Shown: positions 43,495-53,310, numbered from the stretch's first letter. The stretch: 64,000 bases of DNA from WLMZ01 sp031410915 (GCA_031410915.1 JANNZY010000158.1:1-64000), one strand, 5' to 3'. Program-made: numbers and translations. The notes: a model not told the origin generated them from the letters alone.

Positions 43495-43647
43495 GTGCCG
43501 GCCGCAGCGGCCGAACAGGGTCTTCGGGCATGTCGTGCACCCAGACGTTGGCCGACGCGCCCAATCCGGCCGCCGTGCGGCGGAGTCGACGAGTGGAGCC
43601 GATCGGCGCGAGAGCCGTGACCAATGGCCCTCGTCACACGAGGTCGG

Positions 43648-45075
43648 ATGACCGACGATGAGACGGTGATGATGAATCAGACGTTGCAGTTCCTGGGAGC
43701 GGCAGGCACGGTCACCGGCTCGAAGTTCTTGATCAGCAGCGGCGACACTCGAGTGTTGGTCGACTGCGGGCTGTACCAGGGGATGCGAGAGCTGCGCGAG
43801 CGCAACTGGCAGGACTTGCCGTTGTCGGCCGGGTCGCTCGATGCGGTCGTGCTGACACATGCCCACCTCGACCACAGCGGGTACCTCCCGCGCCTCGTGG
43901 CCCAAGGTTTCAACGGTCCGGTCTACGCGACCAGTGGAACGGCCGAGCTGGCGCGGATCGTACTTCCAGACTGCGGGCACCTCAACGAAGAGGAAGCCGA
44001 ATATGCCAATCGAAAGGGCTACTCCCGGCACGACCCGGCCCTTCCGCTGTACACCGAGGAGGATGCGTGGAACGCATCTGGACTCCTCAAGCCCGTCGAC
44101 TTCGGCGCCGAGATCGAGATCGCGCCGGATGTGAACCTGCGCTTGTCTCGTGCCGGGCACATTCTCGGGGCGGCGAGCGTCGAGCTGCAGTTGGGCACTG
44201 GTGGGCCGGTGGTCGTCATCAGCGGCGATCTGGGCCGAGCACAACATCCACTGCTCGTGGCTCCTGATCCCCCGGCGGCCGCCGACGTGCTGTTGGTCGA
44301 GTCGACCTACGGCGATCGGCGACACGATGACGCCAACTCGCTGGATGCACTCGCGGGCGCGATCGCGCAGACCGTTGGGCGCGGTGGAAGCGTCCTCATT
44401 CCCGCGTTCGCCGTTGATCGCACCGAGGTGATCCTGCATCACTTGTCCGTGCTGTCACGGACACAGCGGTTGCCCGCTGAGATACCGATCTACGTGGACA
44501 GCCCGATGGCGCTGAGCGCGCTCGGCGTGTACCGCGAGGCAATTGCCCGCGGCGACTCGGACATCCGACCCGAATCGCGGCATGGATGCGATCCATTCAC
44601 GCTTGCGAACCTGCACGAGGTTCGTGACGTCGAGGGTTCCAAGGCGCTGAATCATCCGACCACGCCGTCGATCGTGATCTCGGCGGCGGGGATGGCCAGC
44701 GGCGGGCGCGTCGTGCATCACCTGGCGCACTGGCTCCCGGACCATCGCCACACGGTCGTGCTCGTCGGCTATCAGGCCGTCGGAACCCGTGGCCGGCAAC
44801 TTGCCGATGGAGCGACAGAACTCAAGATGATGGGCAAGTACATCCGGGTCCGCGCCCGGATCATCGATCTTCCAATGTTCTCCGTTCACGCCGATGCTCC
44901 CGAGTTGCTCGACTGGGTCGCCCGGGCGGGCAAGCCTCCCGAGACCGTGTACGTCGTCCACGGTGAGCCAGCCGCGTCGACGGCGTTGGCGAGGGCGATC
45001 ACGACGACCCTCGACTGGACGGCTGTCGTACCCCGATTCGGTGAGCGCATTCGCCTCGACCACCCGCTCGGCTGA
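43648..45075 (+). CDS. MBL-fold beta-CASP RNA-processing protein
   Basis: About 475 residues. The metallo-beta-lactamase part has LTHAHLDHSGYLPRL (HxHxDH motif), the histidine in RAGHILGAASVEL and VVISGDLGR. A beta-CASP insert follows (SVLIPAFAVDRTEVILHHLS), then VISAAGMASGGRVVHHL and a C-terminal RNA-specificity domain (MFSVHADAPELLDWVARAGK, VYVVHGEPAAS). These enzymes are endo/exoribonucleases related to RNase J and CPSF-73. Start choice is uncertain: ATGs at 43624, 43648 and 43669/43672 are in frame; 43648 follows GAGGTCGG. It stands alone and converges with the GNAT gene. Confidence 0.88.
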   Translation: MTDDETVMMNQTLQFLGAAGTVTGSKFLISSGDTRVLVDCGLYQGMRELRERNWQDLPLSAGSLDAVVLTHAHLDHSGYLPRLVAQGFNGPVYATSGTAELARIVLPDCGHLNEEEAEYANRKGYSRHDPALPLYTEEDAWNASGLLKPVDFGAEIEIAPDVNLRLSRAGHILGAASVELQLGTGGPVVVISGDLGRAQHPLLVAPDPPAAADVLLVESTYGDRRHDDANSLDALAGAIAQTVGRGGSVLIPAFAVDRTEVILHHLSVLSRTQRLPAEIPIYVDSPMALSALGVYREAIARGDSDIRPESRHGCDPFTLANLHEVRDVEGSKALNHPTTPSIVISAAGMASGGRVVHHLAHWLPDHRHTVVLVGYQAVGTRGRQLADGATELKMMGKYIRVRARIIDLPMFSVHADAPELLDWVARAGKPPETVYVVHGEPAASTALARAITTTLDWTAVVPRFGERIRLDHPLG

Positions 45076-45092
45076 GACACCGAGACCTTGGC

Positions 45093-45110
45093 CGACACCG
45101 GCGTGTGTCG
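45093..45110. terminator. Hairpin between convergent genes
   Basis: CGACAC-CGGCGT-GTGTCG forms a 6-bp stem with a 6-base loop, between the stops at 45075 and 45152. A bidirectional terminator is plausible, without T-runs. Confidence 0.35.
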
Positions 45111-45151
45111 ACCGCACACTGCCCACCGGTCAGCAGCGCGCTGTCGACGGC

Positions 45152-45880
45152 CTACGGGGTGGCGCGATGGTGGGAGTCGGGATGGGAGAACAGAACCTCA
45201 CCGGCGACGGCATCAGTCGATGGCTGCACGGCGACACGGTCCGACCGTGCCTGCGCGGCGATCGAGCGCCGCTCGTTCGCGCGCTCGTCCAGAGTGTCCA
45301 GATCGTCCAGGTGCAGGACGTAGTGCATGCCATCGTCGTCGAAGACGCTTTCATGCCGCAATCCAATGGTCCGGAACACGAGTCGCATGTCGTGGTTGCT
45401 CGGCAGTGTGATCGCGGTGAGACGCCGAAGACCGGCGTTCCTCGCGATCCGCGTCAGACCTTCGAGCAGCAGTGTGGCGACACCTTCGTGATGGTGCGCA
45501 TCACAGACGGCGAAGGCGACCTCAGCCTCATCAGCAGATGGGGCGACGATGTACTCGCCGATGCCGATCACTTCGTCGTCGATCTTCGCTAGGAGAGTCA
45601 CGTGATGGTTGAGGTCGTGGGAGACCACGTCTCGTAACTCGCTGTCGGGAAGCGCTCGGCGTATACCGAAGAACCGGAAGTAGGTCGAGGCGTCCCCGAG
45701 TTGCTCGTAAAAGTGCCGGACCTGTTCAAAGTCACGAGGGACGGCCGGCACGATCTCGACGGGCCTTCCGGTCGAGAGCAACGCGGGAGCGCACACGCCG
45801 ACCGCCGTCGCAGCGCGACCGCTGTCACCACTGGTCGGGCACCCTCTTGCTGCTGCCGGATTCGACGATGTCACGCGCAA
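45152..45880 (-). CDS. GNAT-family N-acetyltransferase
   Basis: A 242-residue protein with a GNAT core: RDFEQVRHFYEQLGDASTYF, YFRFFG, acetyl-CoA loop HHHEGVATLLLEGLTRIARN and NHDMRLVFRTIGLRHE. The pattern resembles the acetyltransferase part of actinobacterial proteins that also bind CoA or cyclic nucleotides. The last 50 residues (after LDTLDERANERRS) resemble the beginning of a linker to a further domain but soon lose family likeness, so the gene may be C-terminally truncated. The N-terminal 40 residues are low complexity and the true start could be internal. Confidence 0.78.
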   Translation of the reverse strand: MRVTSSNPAAARGCPTSGDSGRAATAVGVCAPALLSTGRPVEIVPAVPRDFEQVRHFYEQLGDASTYFRFFGIRRALPDSELRDVVSHDLNHHVTLLAKIDDEVIGIGEYIVAPSADEAEVAFAVCDAHHHEGVATLLLEGLTRIARNAGLRRLTAITLPSNHDMRLVFRTIGLRHESVFDDDGMHYVLHLDDLDTLDERANERRSIAAQARSDRVAVQPSTDAVAGEVLFSHPDSHHRATP

Positions 45881-45979
45881 CCTCCTTGCCGCAAAGCCCG
45901 CTTCGATGATGTGCCCTGGGAAGTGTCGGCGGATAGGGCCGTTGGACCCACGGTCGCTTCAGGCCCCGCCTCGAACGGG

Positions 45980-46402
45980 TCAGTTCACGCCGCACGATGG
46001 TCGCGACGATCGCTCGCGCATCAGCGGAGGTCGTTGCTTTCGGAAGGAGTTCTTGCGAACGATCTCGTTGCCACGAACGGTGAGAAAGTCGCAGCCGAGC
46101 ACATCGACACGGGCGCCATCGAGCAGCGTGCCGGTCAATCTCCATTCCGACACGCAGTAGTCATCGGCGACCACGAAGTGACGGCCGTCGCCCCAGTTCG
46201 CATCCGGCATCGAGTCGAAAACATCGGTGAACGCAGCCCTGAGTTGATCCCGGCCCGAATACCGACGACCACAGGCCTCTGGGCCGCCGGAGGCCTCGAA
46301 CACGCAATCGTCCGCGAACAAGCTCATCAACCGCTCGATGTCATGGCTGTTCCATGCAGCGGTGTGTTCGACGAGCAGCCGGACGAGTTCGTCATTGTTC
46401 AC
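45980..46402 (-). CDS. SnoaL-like (NTF2-fold) protein
   Basis: A 140-residue NTF2-like protein. The usual opening LVEHTAAWNSHDIERLMSLF and ADDCVFEASGG are followed by GRDQLRAAFTDVFDSMPDA and a beta-sheet end with VLGCDFLTVRGNEIVRKNSF. Members are small isomerases, hydrolases or ligand binders; the specific role is not readable. GTG 46402 is preceded on its strand by CAGGGGGC, a plausible ribosome site. The C-terminal 20 residues are basic and may be an extension. Confidence 0.82.
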   Translation of the reverse strand: MNNDELVRLLVEHTAAWNSHDIERLMSLFADDCVFEASGGPEACGRRYSGRDQLRAAFTDVFDSMPDANWGDGRHFVVADDYCVSEWRLTGTLLDGARVDVLGCDFLTVRGNEIVRKNSFRKQRPPLMRERSSRPSCGVN

Positions 46403-46623
46403 ATCAGCCCCCTGAGTAGCGATCTTGCCAGCGTAGAACCGGTAGCACAGCCTAGGTTTTGTGTGACTGATCCCAGCGCCAGCTGGCGTTGGTCTTCTTC
46501 AGCGTCGGGCAGAGGGTGATGGGGATCGCGACGCTGGGGCCGGCCGCGATCAGCGAAGATGCTGCACCACGGCAACGGTCGCGATGAGTGCTCCAGTTGC
46601 GTTCGAAATCCTTCGAGTTGAGT

Positions 46624-48222
46624 TCACGTTGTCGTCCAATCTTGGAGTGCGAAGCCGCCGACGGCGCCGTTCGAGCTGTGTTGGGGTGAGTACCTGGGGA
46701 GGTGGGCGAAGGCGATGATGGTTGCCAGGGCTGCGAGGCCGACGCCGACCCAGAGTGATCCGCCCATCGAGGTGACGAACGCGTCACGTGCGGCGGCGGC
46801 GACCTCGGTGCCGTTCGTGCCGAGGTGGTGGCTGATGTCGAGCGCTGCGCCGACGTTGTCGGCGAGCGCCGCCCGGGTGTTGTCCGGGACACCGCCGATG
46901 CCATCGAGCTGACCTTGGAGATCCGACGCATACATGCTGGCGGCGACGCTGCCGATCACAGCGACGCCGAGCGCTCCGCCCAACTCGCGGACGGTGTCGT
47001 TCACCGCGGACCCGACTCCAGCGCGAGACGGAGGAAGCGTCGACATGATCAGATCGGTCGCGGTGGGCATGGCGATGCCCGCACCGAGACCGAACAGCAG
47101 CAGCCCGACCCCTGTGGGCGCATACGACGTGCCGTCGATGAGTGCGGCCTGCACTGCGACACCACCAGCAGCGAGAGCGGTGCCGGTGACGACCGCGATG
47201 CGGCCGCCGAGCTTGCCGGCGAGATGGGCACCGACTCCACTGCCGAGGATCATTCCGAGCGCGGCGGGCACCAAGGCCGCACCCGCGGCGAGCGGGGTGT
47301 AGCCGAGAATGAACTGCAGGTACTGCGCCTGGAGGAACACGGTGCCGGCCATGGCGAAGAACAGCATGGCAAGGGCGACGCTGCCGGCGGAGAACCCGCG
47401 GTTCGCAAAGAGACGCATGTCGAGCATGGGCTCGTCACGCCGCAGTTGGGAGAAAACGAACATCCCGCCGGCCATCGCTGCGACCATGAAGGACGTCAAC
47501 GTGGAGTTCGACGCCCATCCGCTTCGCGGGCCTTCGATGATGGCGTAGACGAGTGAGCCGATCATCGCGATGGACAGCAGCGCGCCGACGGGGTCGAGGC
47601 TCGTCGCTTCGGGGTCGCGGGAGTCGGGGACGAGGTGCTGGGTGCCCGCCAACGCGATGGCGACCAGTGGCACGTTGATCCAGAACACCGACGACCACGA
47701 GAAATTGCGCATGAGCATCCCACCCACGATCGGGCCGAGCGCGATGCCGGCGCCGCTCGCAGCCGTCCAGATCGCGATGGCCTTGCCCCGCTCACGCGGA
47801 TCGCCGAAGGAGTTGACGAGGATCGAGAGCGTCGTCGGCATGATGAGCGCCCCACCGACGCCCATGACACCACGGCCGACGATGACCATCGTCGTCGAGC
47901 CGGCGAGAGCACTCACGATCGAGCCGGCCATGAAGGTCATCAGGCCGGCAGCCAGCGCGTGGCGGCGGCCGAACCGGTCCCCGAAGCTCCCGGCGGTGAG
48001 CAGGAGTCCGGCAAAGACGACCGTGTAGGCGGCGACGATCCACTGTAGCTGCGCGGCGCTGGCGCCGAGATCACCGACCATCTGCGGCAACGCCACGTTG
48101 ATGATCGTGTGATCGATCGAGGTCACGAGGAGCGCAAGAACCAAGACACCGAGGATGCGCCAGCGATTCGGGTGGCTCGACGAAGTTTCGCCGAGGGTTT
48201 GCTGGACGGGGCGACCGTGCAT
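46624..48222 (-). CDS. MFS drug exporter, DHA2 (EmrB/QacA) family, 14 TM
   Basis: A 532-residue transporter with about fourteen helices. It has RILGVLVLALLVTSIDHTII and NVALPQMVGDLGAS at TM1, TAGSFGDRFGRRHALAAGLM (motif A), GRGVMGVGGALIMPTTLSIL and motif C GAGIALGPIVGGML. DHA2 members export drugs by proton antiport. It is divergent from a TetR gene; the intergenic region has palindromic sequence, so it is probably repressed by that TetR and induced by a substrate. The C-terminal tail after TM14 is short. Confidence 0.93.
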   Translation of the reverse strand: MHGRPVQQTLGETSSSHPNRWRILGVLVLALLVTSIDHTIINVALPQMVGDLGASAAQLQWIVAAYTVVFAGLLLTAGSFGDRFGRRHALAAGLMTFMAGSIVSALAGSTTMVIVGRGVMGVGGALIMPTTLSILVNSFGDPRERGKAIAIWTAASGAGIALGPIVGGMLMRNFSWSSVFWINVPLVAIALAGTQHLVPDSRDPEATSLDPVGALLSIAMIGSLVYAIIEGPRSGWASNSTLTSFMVAAMAGGMFVFSQLRRDEPMLDMRLFANRGFSAGSVALAMLFFAMAGTVFLQAQYLQFILGYTPLAAGAALVPAALGMILGSGVGAHLAGKLGGRIAVVTGTALAAGGVAVQAALIDGTSYAPTGVGLLLFGLGAGIAMPTATDLIMSTLPPSRAGVGSAVNDTVRELGGALGVAVIGSVAASMYASDLQGQLDGIGGVPDNTRAALADNVGAALDISHHLGTNGTEVAAAARDAFVTSMGGSLWVGVGLAALATIIAFAHLPRYSPQHSSNGAVGGFALQDWTTT

Positions 48223-48300
48223 GATGACTGTCTTTCGTTATGATACTTCACGTTTGTGTAGCAACGTCACCTAAGCATGGTCTGCGGGTTCTGTCAAGCT

Positions 48301-48329
48301 GCATAACATTCGTAATGCTGTGTTACAGT
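48301..48329 (+). promoter_or_regulatory. TetR/exporter operator and -10 box
   Basis: Imperfect inverted repeats (GCATAACATT facing AATGC, and TAACA facing TGTTA) cover the -35 to -10 zone of the TetR gene. TACAGT (48324-48329) begins 12 nt before ATG 48336, predicting a leaderless message. Confidence 0.5.
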
Positions 48330-48335
48330 TGTCGA

Positions 48336-49079
48336 ATGAGATCGTCCGCCATCGAGTCCGAACGTGCCCCGTCGCGCCGGGAGCGAGTGCGCGCGGCGAC
48401 CATCGAGGAGATCAAGGCAACCGCGATGAGAATGCTCCGCGAGCACGGTTCCGATCTTCGCTTCGCCGACATCGCCCGGGAGATGGGCATGACGGCGCCA
48501 GCGCTGTACCGCTACTACGCGGACCGTAACGAACTGCTCTCCGCGCTCATGGTGGACGGCTTCACGGAGTTGTCGGCTCAATTGGCGGCTGCCCTCGATG
48601 CACCGGACCTCGATGACTTCGCCGGTCGGATCCGGGCCGCAGCCGTCTCGTACCGAGAATTCGCCAGGGCTGACCCGGCCCGCTTCTCGCTTCTGTTCGG
48701 CCTCCCGAACCCTGGCTTCGGCAGTCACGGAGAGCACACGTCGGGACCGGCGGCCGGCGCCGCCATGGTCGCGCTCGAGCAGTGCCTGCGCGACGTGATC
48801 GATCGCCGGCAGATCGTGCGTCCGCTCGTGCGTCACGTTGGTCCACGATGGGCGGCCGAGTCCGGCATCGTGCAGGCTGGCGCTGGTGCTCGAATACCCG
48901 CCGACGCGTACCAGTCATTGCTGCACTTCCTCGCCGCCGTTCACGGCTTCGCGTGCCTCGAGAACTTCGACCACCTCAACTGGATCAGCCCTGGGGCGCG
49001 AGACGATCTCTTCGACGCGCAGATCGAGTTGCTGATCGTTGCCGTGGGTGCCCGACCACCCCAAAGTGATCCCGGCTGA
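48336..49079 (+). CDS. TetR-family regulator divergent from DHA2 exporter
   Basis: A 247-residue TetR protein. The HTH lies at about residues 16-65 (ERVRAATIEEIKATAMRMLR, then IAREMGMTAPALYRYYADRN). The C-terminal half includes LLFGLPNPGFGS and HFLAAVHGFACLENF, a TetR_C arrangement common in drug-exporter repressors. A longer frame from 48240 is rejected because the -10 hexamer sits 12 nt before 48336. It likely represses the adjacent exporter gene and itself. Confidence 0.9.
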   Translation: MRSSAIESERAPSRRERVRAATIEEIKATAMRMLREHGSDLRFADIAREMGMTAPALYRYYADRNELLSALMVDGFTELSAQLAAALDAPDLDDFAGRIRAAAVSYREFARADPARFSLLFGLPNPGFGSHGEHTSGPAAGAAMVALEQCLRDVIDRRQIVRPLVRHVGPRWAAESGIVQAGAGARIPADAYQSLLHFLAAVHGFACLENFDHLNWISPGARDDLFDAQIELLIVAVGARPPQSDPG

Positions 49080-49181
49080 CTCGCTCGTCGCGCAGACGAC
49101 ATCGGCGGAGACGGTGTGGCTGGCACTACTGCGGGCGAGTGGGCCATCACCCTTGCCCGCGCCTGACGACAACATCATGAT

Positions 49182-51566
49182 GTGACGATGAGCGCAGCAT
49201 CCCCGGGCGGACTGTGGAGCCGAAGCGATCTCCGCTCGCGGGCGGTGTCGCTCGTCGTCCTCGGTAGCCTGGTCGGCTTCACCGTCGGACTCGCGACTGC
49301 AGCCTATGACGGGGCCGGGCGAACAGATTCGGCGCTGTCCCGGTTGCGAGCGCGCACGAACGCCAGTGATGCCGTTGTCTTCGCGACGCAGGCCCAAATC
49401 GTCACCCCTGATTGGAGTCATCTCGCCGAGCGACCCGAGGTCGAACGACTCGTCCGGTGGGGGCTGGCATTCGGGAACGTCGCCGGGGTCGAGGGCTCTG
49501 TGCTCTTCGTCCCGATGGACGGGGTCTGGCTCGACGAGGTCGACCGGCCGGTCGTCGTTGCCGGCCGGATGTTCGATCCGCTCGCGGCCGACGAAGTGGT
49601 CGTTTCAGATGACTTCACCGGCGACAACGGAGTTCCGCTCGAGCTGGGAGCCACCATTCCGTTCACGCCGATGACGTCGGAAGGAGACTTCACCACGCCT
49701 GCTTCGGGACCGCATCTCGATCTCCGCATCGTCGGCATCGTCCACACTCCGCTCAGCTACGTCTTCACCGGCGGTGCATTCTTGTCGCCAGGCTTCATCA
49801 CCGAGCACGGCGCAGCGTCGTACGTCGCCGAGAACGCAGTGATCCAACTTCGCGATCCGAAGGCCGACATCGCTGCGTTGCGTCGCGATGCCAGCACAGA
49901 CGTCGCCCAAGGAGTCCCTGTCCTCGATTTCCACGTGACCGATCGCCGTGTCACCGCAACCACCGACGTCGAAGCGGCGATGCTGCGATTGCTGGCTGCG
50001 ATCGTCGCCGGGGCTGGAGTGGCGTTCGTCGGCCAGGCGTTGGCTCGATCTGCGGCGACGATCGGGTCTGACGCGCCGACGCTGCATGCAATGGGCATGA
50101 CTCGGCGCGAGTTGGTCATCGCGGCACTGCGGCCGCATGTCGTCACAGCAGTGATCGCGGTGGTCACCACCGCGGCGACGGCGATCGTCGCATCCCGATG
50201 GTTCCCGGTCGGGCTGGCAGCCGGAGTCGATCCAGACCGTGGCATCCAAGTGGACATCGCCTTGGTGGTGGCGGCGGCGGTCGTGGCTGCGCTGGTCACT
50301 CTCGGAGTCGCTGCTCTTGGGAGTTGGAGGGCCGCGCGGCCGCTCCAACAGCGGCCGGCCCGGCACGGGTCATGGCTGGCCCACCTACCCCTGGCCCGAC
50401 CGGTAGCCGCCCGGGTCGGAGCGCGCATGGCGTTTGAAGGGGCCGGTTCGAAACGCAGGAGCAGCGCATGGCCCGCGTTGATCGGTGCCGCCGCCGCAGT
50501 CACCGGGGTCGTCGCGATCGTCACGGTCAATCATGGATTGAACGACGCAGTTGCACATCCTGAGGTGGCCGGGGTGGCGTGGGACGCCTCGGTCGTTCCA
50601 GCGCAAGCCGACATCTCGCTCACCGCCGGTGTCAGGTCCACTCTGGTCGACGCCGTCGCCGGGCAGCCGGGTGTCGCCGCGGCGGGCACGATCGCTCGCT
50701 ACGTCGGCCAGATCGGTGAGTTGGGCGTGCCGATCTTCACCGTCATCGACCGCGGCGTTGGTCCCGTTGTGCAGCTCGTGACCCTTTCGGGGCGGGGCCC
50801 GCAAGACAACGACGAGATCGTGCTGGGACCGTCGACGGCACATGACCTCGGAGTATCGACCGGCGACACGGTCAGCCTCACCGACGGAGGGTCGGCCACG
50901 GTGGTCGGATTGGGGCTCTTCCCGTCGGATGTTCACGCCCAGTTCGACGAAGGTGCCTGGGTGTCATCGGCGCGGTGGAGCACGCTCGCCGCCCAGAACT
51001 ACAACCCCGACGACAATGTGACGGTGGCGATGTTGGTCGCTGTCCGCTTCAGCGATCAGTCCGACCTCGACCGGCAGATCAACGTTCTCGCAACGGCACT
51101 TGGCTCGACGGTGCAGGCGGTGGAGCCCGCGGACCAACCTCTCGAGCTTGCCAACCTGCACAACGTACGGATGCTCCCGACAGTGCTGGCGATCTTCCTC
51201 GCCGTTCTCGGTGCCGTCGCAGTTGGGCACGCTCTGTTCTCCTCCGTATACCGGCGCCGACGGGACTTCGCCATACTGCAATCGCTGGGCGTCACCCGTG
51301 GCGGCGTGCGCGCGACCATCACCGCACAGGCCACGGTTGTCGGGTTGGCAGGCCTCGTGATCGGTGTCCCCGTCGGTCTCATCGCCGGACGTGCAGGGTG
51401 GCAAGCCATCACCAATCGGGTGCCGCTGACGTTCCGGTCGCCCTTGACCGTCGTCGCGGTGATCGTCGTCGTACCCGTCGCGCTGATCGTGGCCAACGTG
51501 CTGGCGATCATTCCGGCGCGGCGTGCATCGAAGGCACAGCCCGCTCTGGTACTGAGATCGGAATAG
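49182..51566 (+). CDS. FtsX-family ABC permease (MacB-like, 794 aa)
   Basis: A large permease with the FtsX/MacB plan. TM1 is near residue 22-42, followed by a periplasmic domain (MacB-PCD-like) to about 260. Three helices sit between 265 and 400 (AAIVAGAGVAFVGQALARSA, VVTAVIAVVTTAATAIVASR). A second periplasmic domain and the last three helices complete it, with YRRRRDFAILQSLGVTRGGV in the final loop and RASKAQPALVLRSE at the end. Such proteins couple to a LolD/MacB ATPase; the nearest is at 58221. GTG 49182 or ATG 49188 could be the start. Confidence 0.88.
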   Translation: MTMSAASPGGLWSRSDLRSRAVSLVVLGSLVGFTVGLATAAYDGAGRTDSALSRLRARTNASDAVVFATQAQIVTPDWSHLAERPEVERLVRWGLAFGNVAGVEGSVLFVPMDGVWLDEVDRPVVVAGRMFDPLAADEVVVSDDFTGDNGVPLELGATIPFTPMTSEGDFTTPASGPHLDLRIVGIVHTPLSYVFTGGAFLSPGFITEHGAASYVAENAVIQLRDPKADIAALRRDASTDVAQGVPVLDFHVTDRRVTATTDVEAAMLRLLAAIVAGAGVAFVGQALARSAATIGSDAPTLHAMGMTRRELVIAALRPHVVTAVIAVVTTAATAIVASRWFPVGLAAGVDPDRGIQVDIALVVAAAVVAALVTLGVAALGSWRAARPLQQRPARHGSWLAHLPLARPVAARVGARMAFEGAGSKRRSSAWPALIGAAAAVTGVVAIVTVNHGLNDAVAHPEVAGVAWDASVVPAQADISLTAGVRSTLVDAVAGQPGVAAAGTIARYVGQIGELGVPIFTVIDRGVGPVVQLVTLSGRGPQDNDEIVLGPSTAHDLGVSTGDTVSLTDGGSATVVGLGLFPSDVHAQFDEGAWVSSARWSTLAAQNYNPDDNVTVAMLVAVRFSDQSDLDRQINVLATALGSTVQAVEPADQPLELANLHNVRMLPTVLAIFLAVLGAVAVGHALFSSVYRRRRDFAILQSLGVTRGGVRATITAQATVVGLAGLVIGVPVGLIAGRAGWQAITNRVPLTFRSPLTVVAVIVVVPVALIVANVLAIIPARRASKAQPALVLRSE

Positions 51567-51575
51567 GCAGCCGTC

Positions 51576-53240
51576 GTGGCCAGACGCGCACCGTCCGGCG
51601 AAGGCGTTGCCACCCGTCGAGGTCCACCGGTTCGTGCCGCACTGGCTCACCGCGCGTTGATGCGTGCCGTGCTCGCATTGTTCAACTCGACGGTTTCGGA
51701 GTGGGCACTGTGGATCGGCGCCCTCGTCTACGCTCACGACCGCGGCGGCGCGTCCGCAGCCGGCATCGTCTCGATTGCACTGGTCGTTCCCGCAGCATGC
51801 GTCGCCCCGGTCGCCGCCTCGAGGGCCGCTTTCGCGCGTCCCAACCGTCTACTTGCCATCGTCTATTGCGTCCAGGCCGTGTGCCTCAGCGCCGCGGCGG
51901 GCGCGGCATTTGCCGACGCACCACTTGTCGTCGTCGTGGTGCCGATCGCCGTTACCACCAGCCTCGTCACCTTCGTCCGACCGTCGTACTCGGTCGCCAT
52001 ACCGGGACTCGTGACGGCACCCGAACAGCTCACCGCAGCCAATGTCTTGATGGGCTACTTCGAGAACGCGGCCATTCTCGTCGGACCATTGTTCGCTTCC
52101 ATGCTGCTCGCCATCGGCAGCCCAGCTTTGGTTCTGACGGCGTGTGCGGCGTTGCTGGTCGCAAGCCTGCTGCTTTCGGTCCCGTTCGCCGAACTCGACC
52201 CGCCGAGCTCGTTCATCCCTCACCGAGCGTCCAGGTCGACCTCGTCGCCGCGGGTGTCGTTCGCGATCGCCCGTCGGCTGGCCGCGCGGCCAGGTGTGAT
52301 CGCACTTCTGGTCGTGATCGGCGGTCAGTACGTCCTCGTCGGTGGTCTCGACTTGCTGTACGTCGTCCTGGCAACGGATCAACTCCACCTGGCCGCATCC
52401 GGTCCCGGCCTGCTCAGCGCGGCCTTCGGCGTCGGGGCGATCGCGGGTGGCGCGGCGTCCACCCTGCTCGTCGCCCGCCCTCGGCTGGCGCCCGTCATGA
52501 TCGGCTCGATGCTCGTTGTGGTGGCCGCGCTGGCAGCGCTCGGCGCGCACGTCGTACTCGTTTCATCGTTGCTGCTGCTGCCCGTGATGGGCATCGGCCG
52601 AACCATCGTCGATGTCACCGGCCGCATGCTCTTGCAACGTGCGGCACCACAGGACGCTTTGGCTGCGGTCTTCGCAACGCTCGAGGCACTCGCATTGGTC
52701 GCAACGGCGATCGGCTCGCTGCTGGTGCAGTTCCTCATCGCTGTCGAAGGCGTACGGGCGGCACTCGTCGGACTCGGATGCGTGCTCGGGCTGCTCATGC
52801 TCGCAACACTGCGCAGGTTGCGGAACGTCGATGAGATCGCTGACGCGCCAGTGGTGGCGATCCGCCTGCTGAAATCGGCGGCGATCTTCGGCTCGCTGCC
52901 CCCGATTGAGATCGAGGGAGTCGCTCGCGCCGGTGACATCGAACATGTCACGGCGGGGTCGACGATCATCACGGCCGGCGACATCGGCGACAGCTACTAC
53001 GTCGTCGCCGGAGGCACAGTCGAGGTGTTCATGGACGGCCATCTGGTACGAACGATGGGTCGTGCCGAGGGATTCGGCGAAATCGCGCTGTTGGCCGATG
53101 CCCCGCGCACCGCAACCGTGGTTGCCGCAACCGACGTCGACGTGTTCGCCATCGGACGAGTTGCCTTCCTCACGGCCGTGACCGCGCACGATGCGTCGCG
53201 TCAGGCAGCTTGGGGTGTTGCTCGCAGCTACGGGCATTGA
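51576..53240 (+). CDS. MFS transporter fused to a cyclic-nucleotide-binding domain
   Basis: A 554-residue fusion. Residues 25-415 form a 10-12 helix MFS-like transporter (ALFNSTVSEWALWIGALVYA, VLMGYFENAAILVGPLFASM, LLLPVMGIGRTIVDVTGRML). The final 130 residues are a cNMP-binding domain: GSTIITAGDIGDSYYVVAGG, and a phosphate-binding cassette FGEIALLADAPRTATVVAA with the conserved Glu and Arg. Transport could therefore be gated by cAMP or cGMP. The gene starts with GTG 9 bp after the FtsX gene and lies close to a nucleotide cyclase. The substrate and nucleotide are unproven. Confidence 0.88.
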   Translation: MARRAPSGEGVATRRGPPVRAALAHRALMRAVLALFNSTVSEWALWIGALVYAHDRGGASAAGIVSIALVVPAACVAPVAASRAAFARPNRLLAIVYCVQAVCLSAAAGAAFADAPLVVVVVPIAVTTSLVTFVRPSYSVAIPGLVTAPEQLTAANVLMGYFENAAILVGPLFASMLLAIGSPALVLTACAALLVASLLLSVPFAELDPPSSFIPHRASRSTSSPRVSFAIARRLAARPGVIALLVVIGGQYVLVGGLDLLYVVLATDQLHLAASGPGLLSAAFGVGAIAGGAASTLLVARPRLAPVMIGSMLVVVAALAALGAHVVLVSSLLLLPVMGIGRTIVDVTGRMLLQRAAPQDALAAVFATLEALALVATAIGSLLVQFLIAVEGVRAALVGLGCVLGLLMLATLRRLRNVDEIADAPVVAIRLLKSAAIFGSLPPIEIEGVARAGDIEHVTAGSTIITAGDIGDSYYVVAGGTVEVFMDGHLVRTMGRAEGFGEIALLADAPRTATVVAATDVDVFAIGRVAFLTAVTAHDASRQAAWGVARSYGH

Positions 53241-53310
53241 TCGTTCGTGAGCGTCGACAGCCTCGTCGAGGGTGGTGCTAGCACGGAGGGCAGGAGAGAG
53301 GAAGGCACGG

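Noticed and set aside
48240..48335. Extended start for the TetR gene divergent from the exporter
   Set aside because: The extra residues would be encoded across the operator and -10 box; a leaderless ATG at 48336 gives a normal TetR N-terminus.
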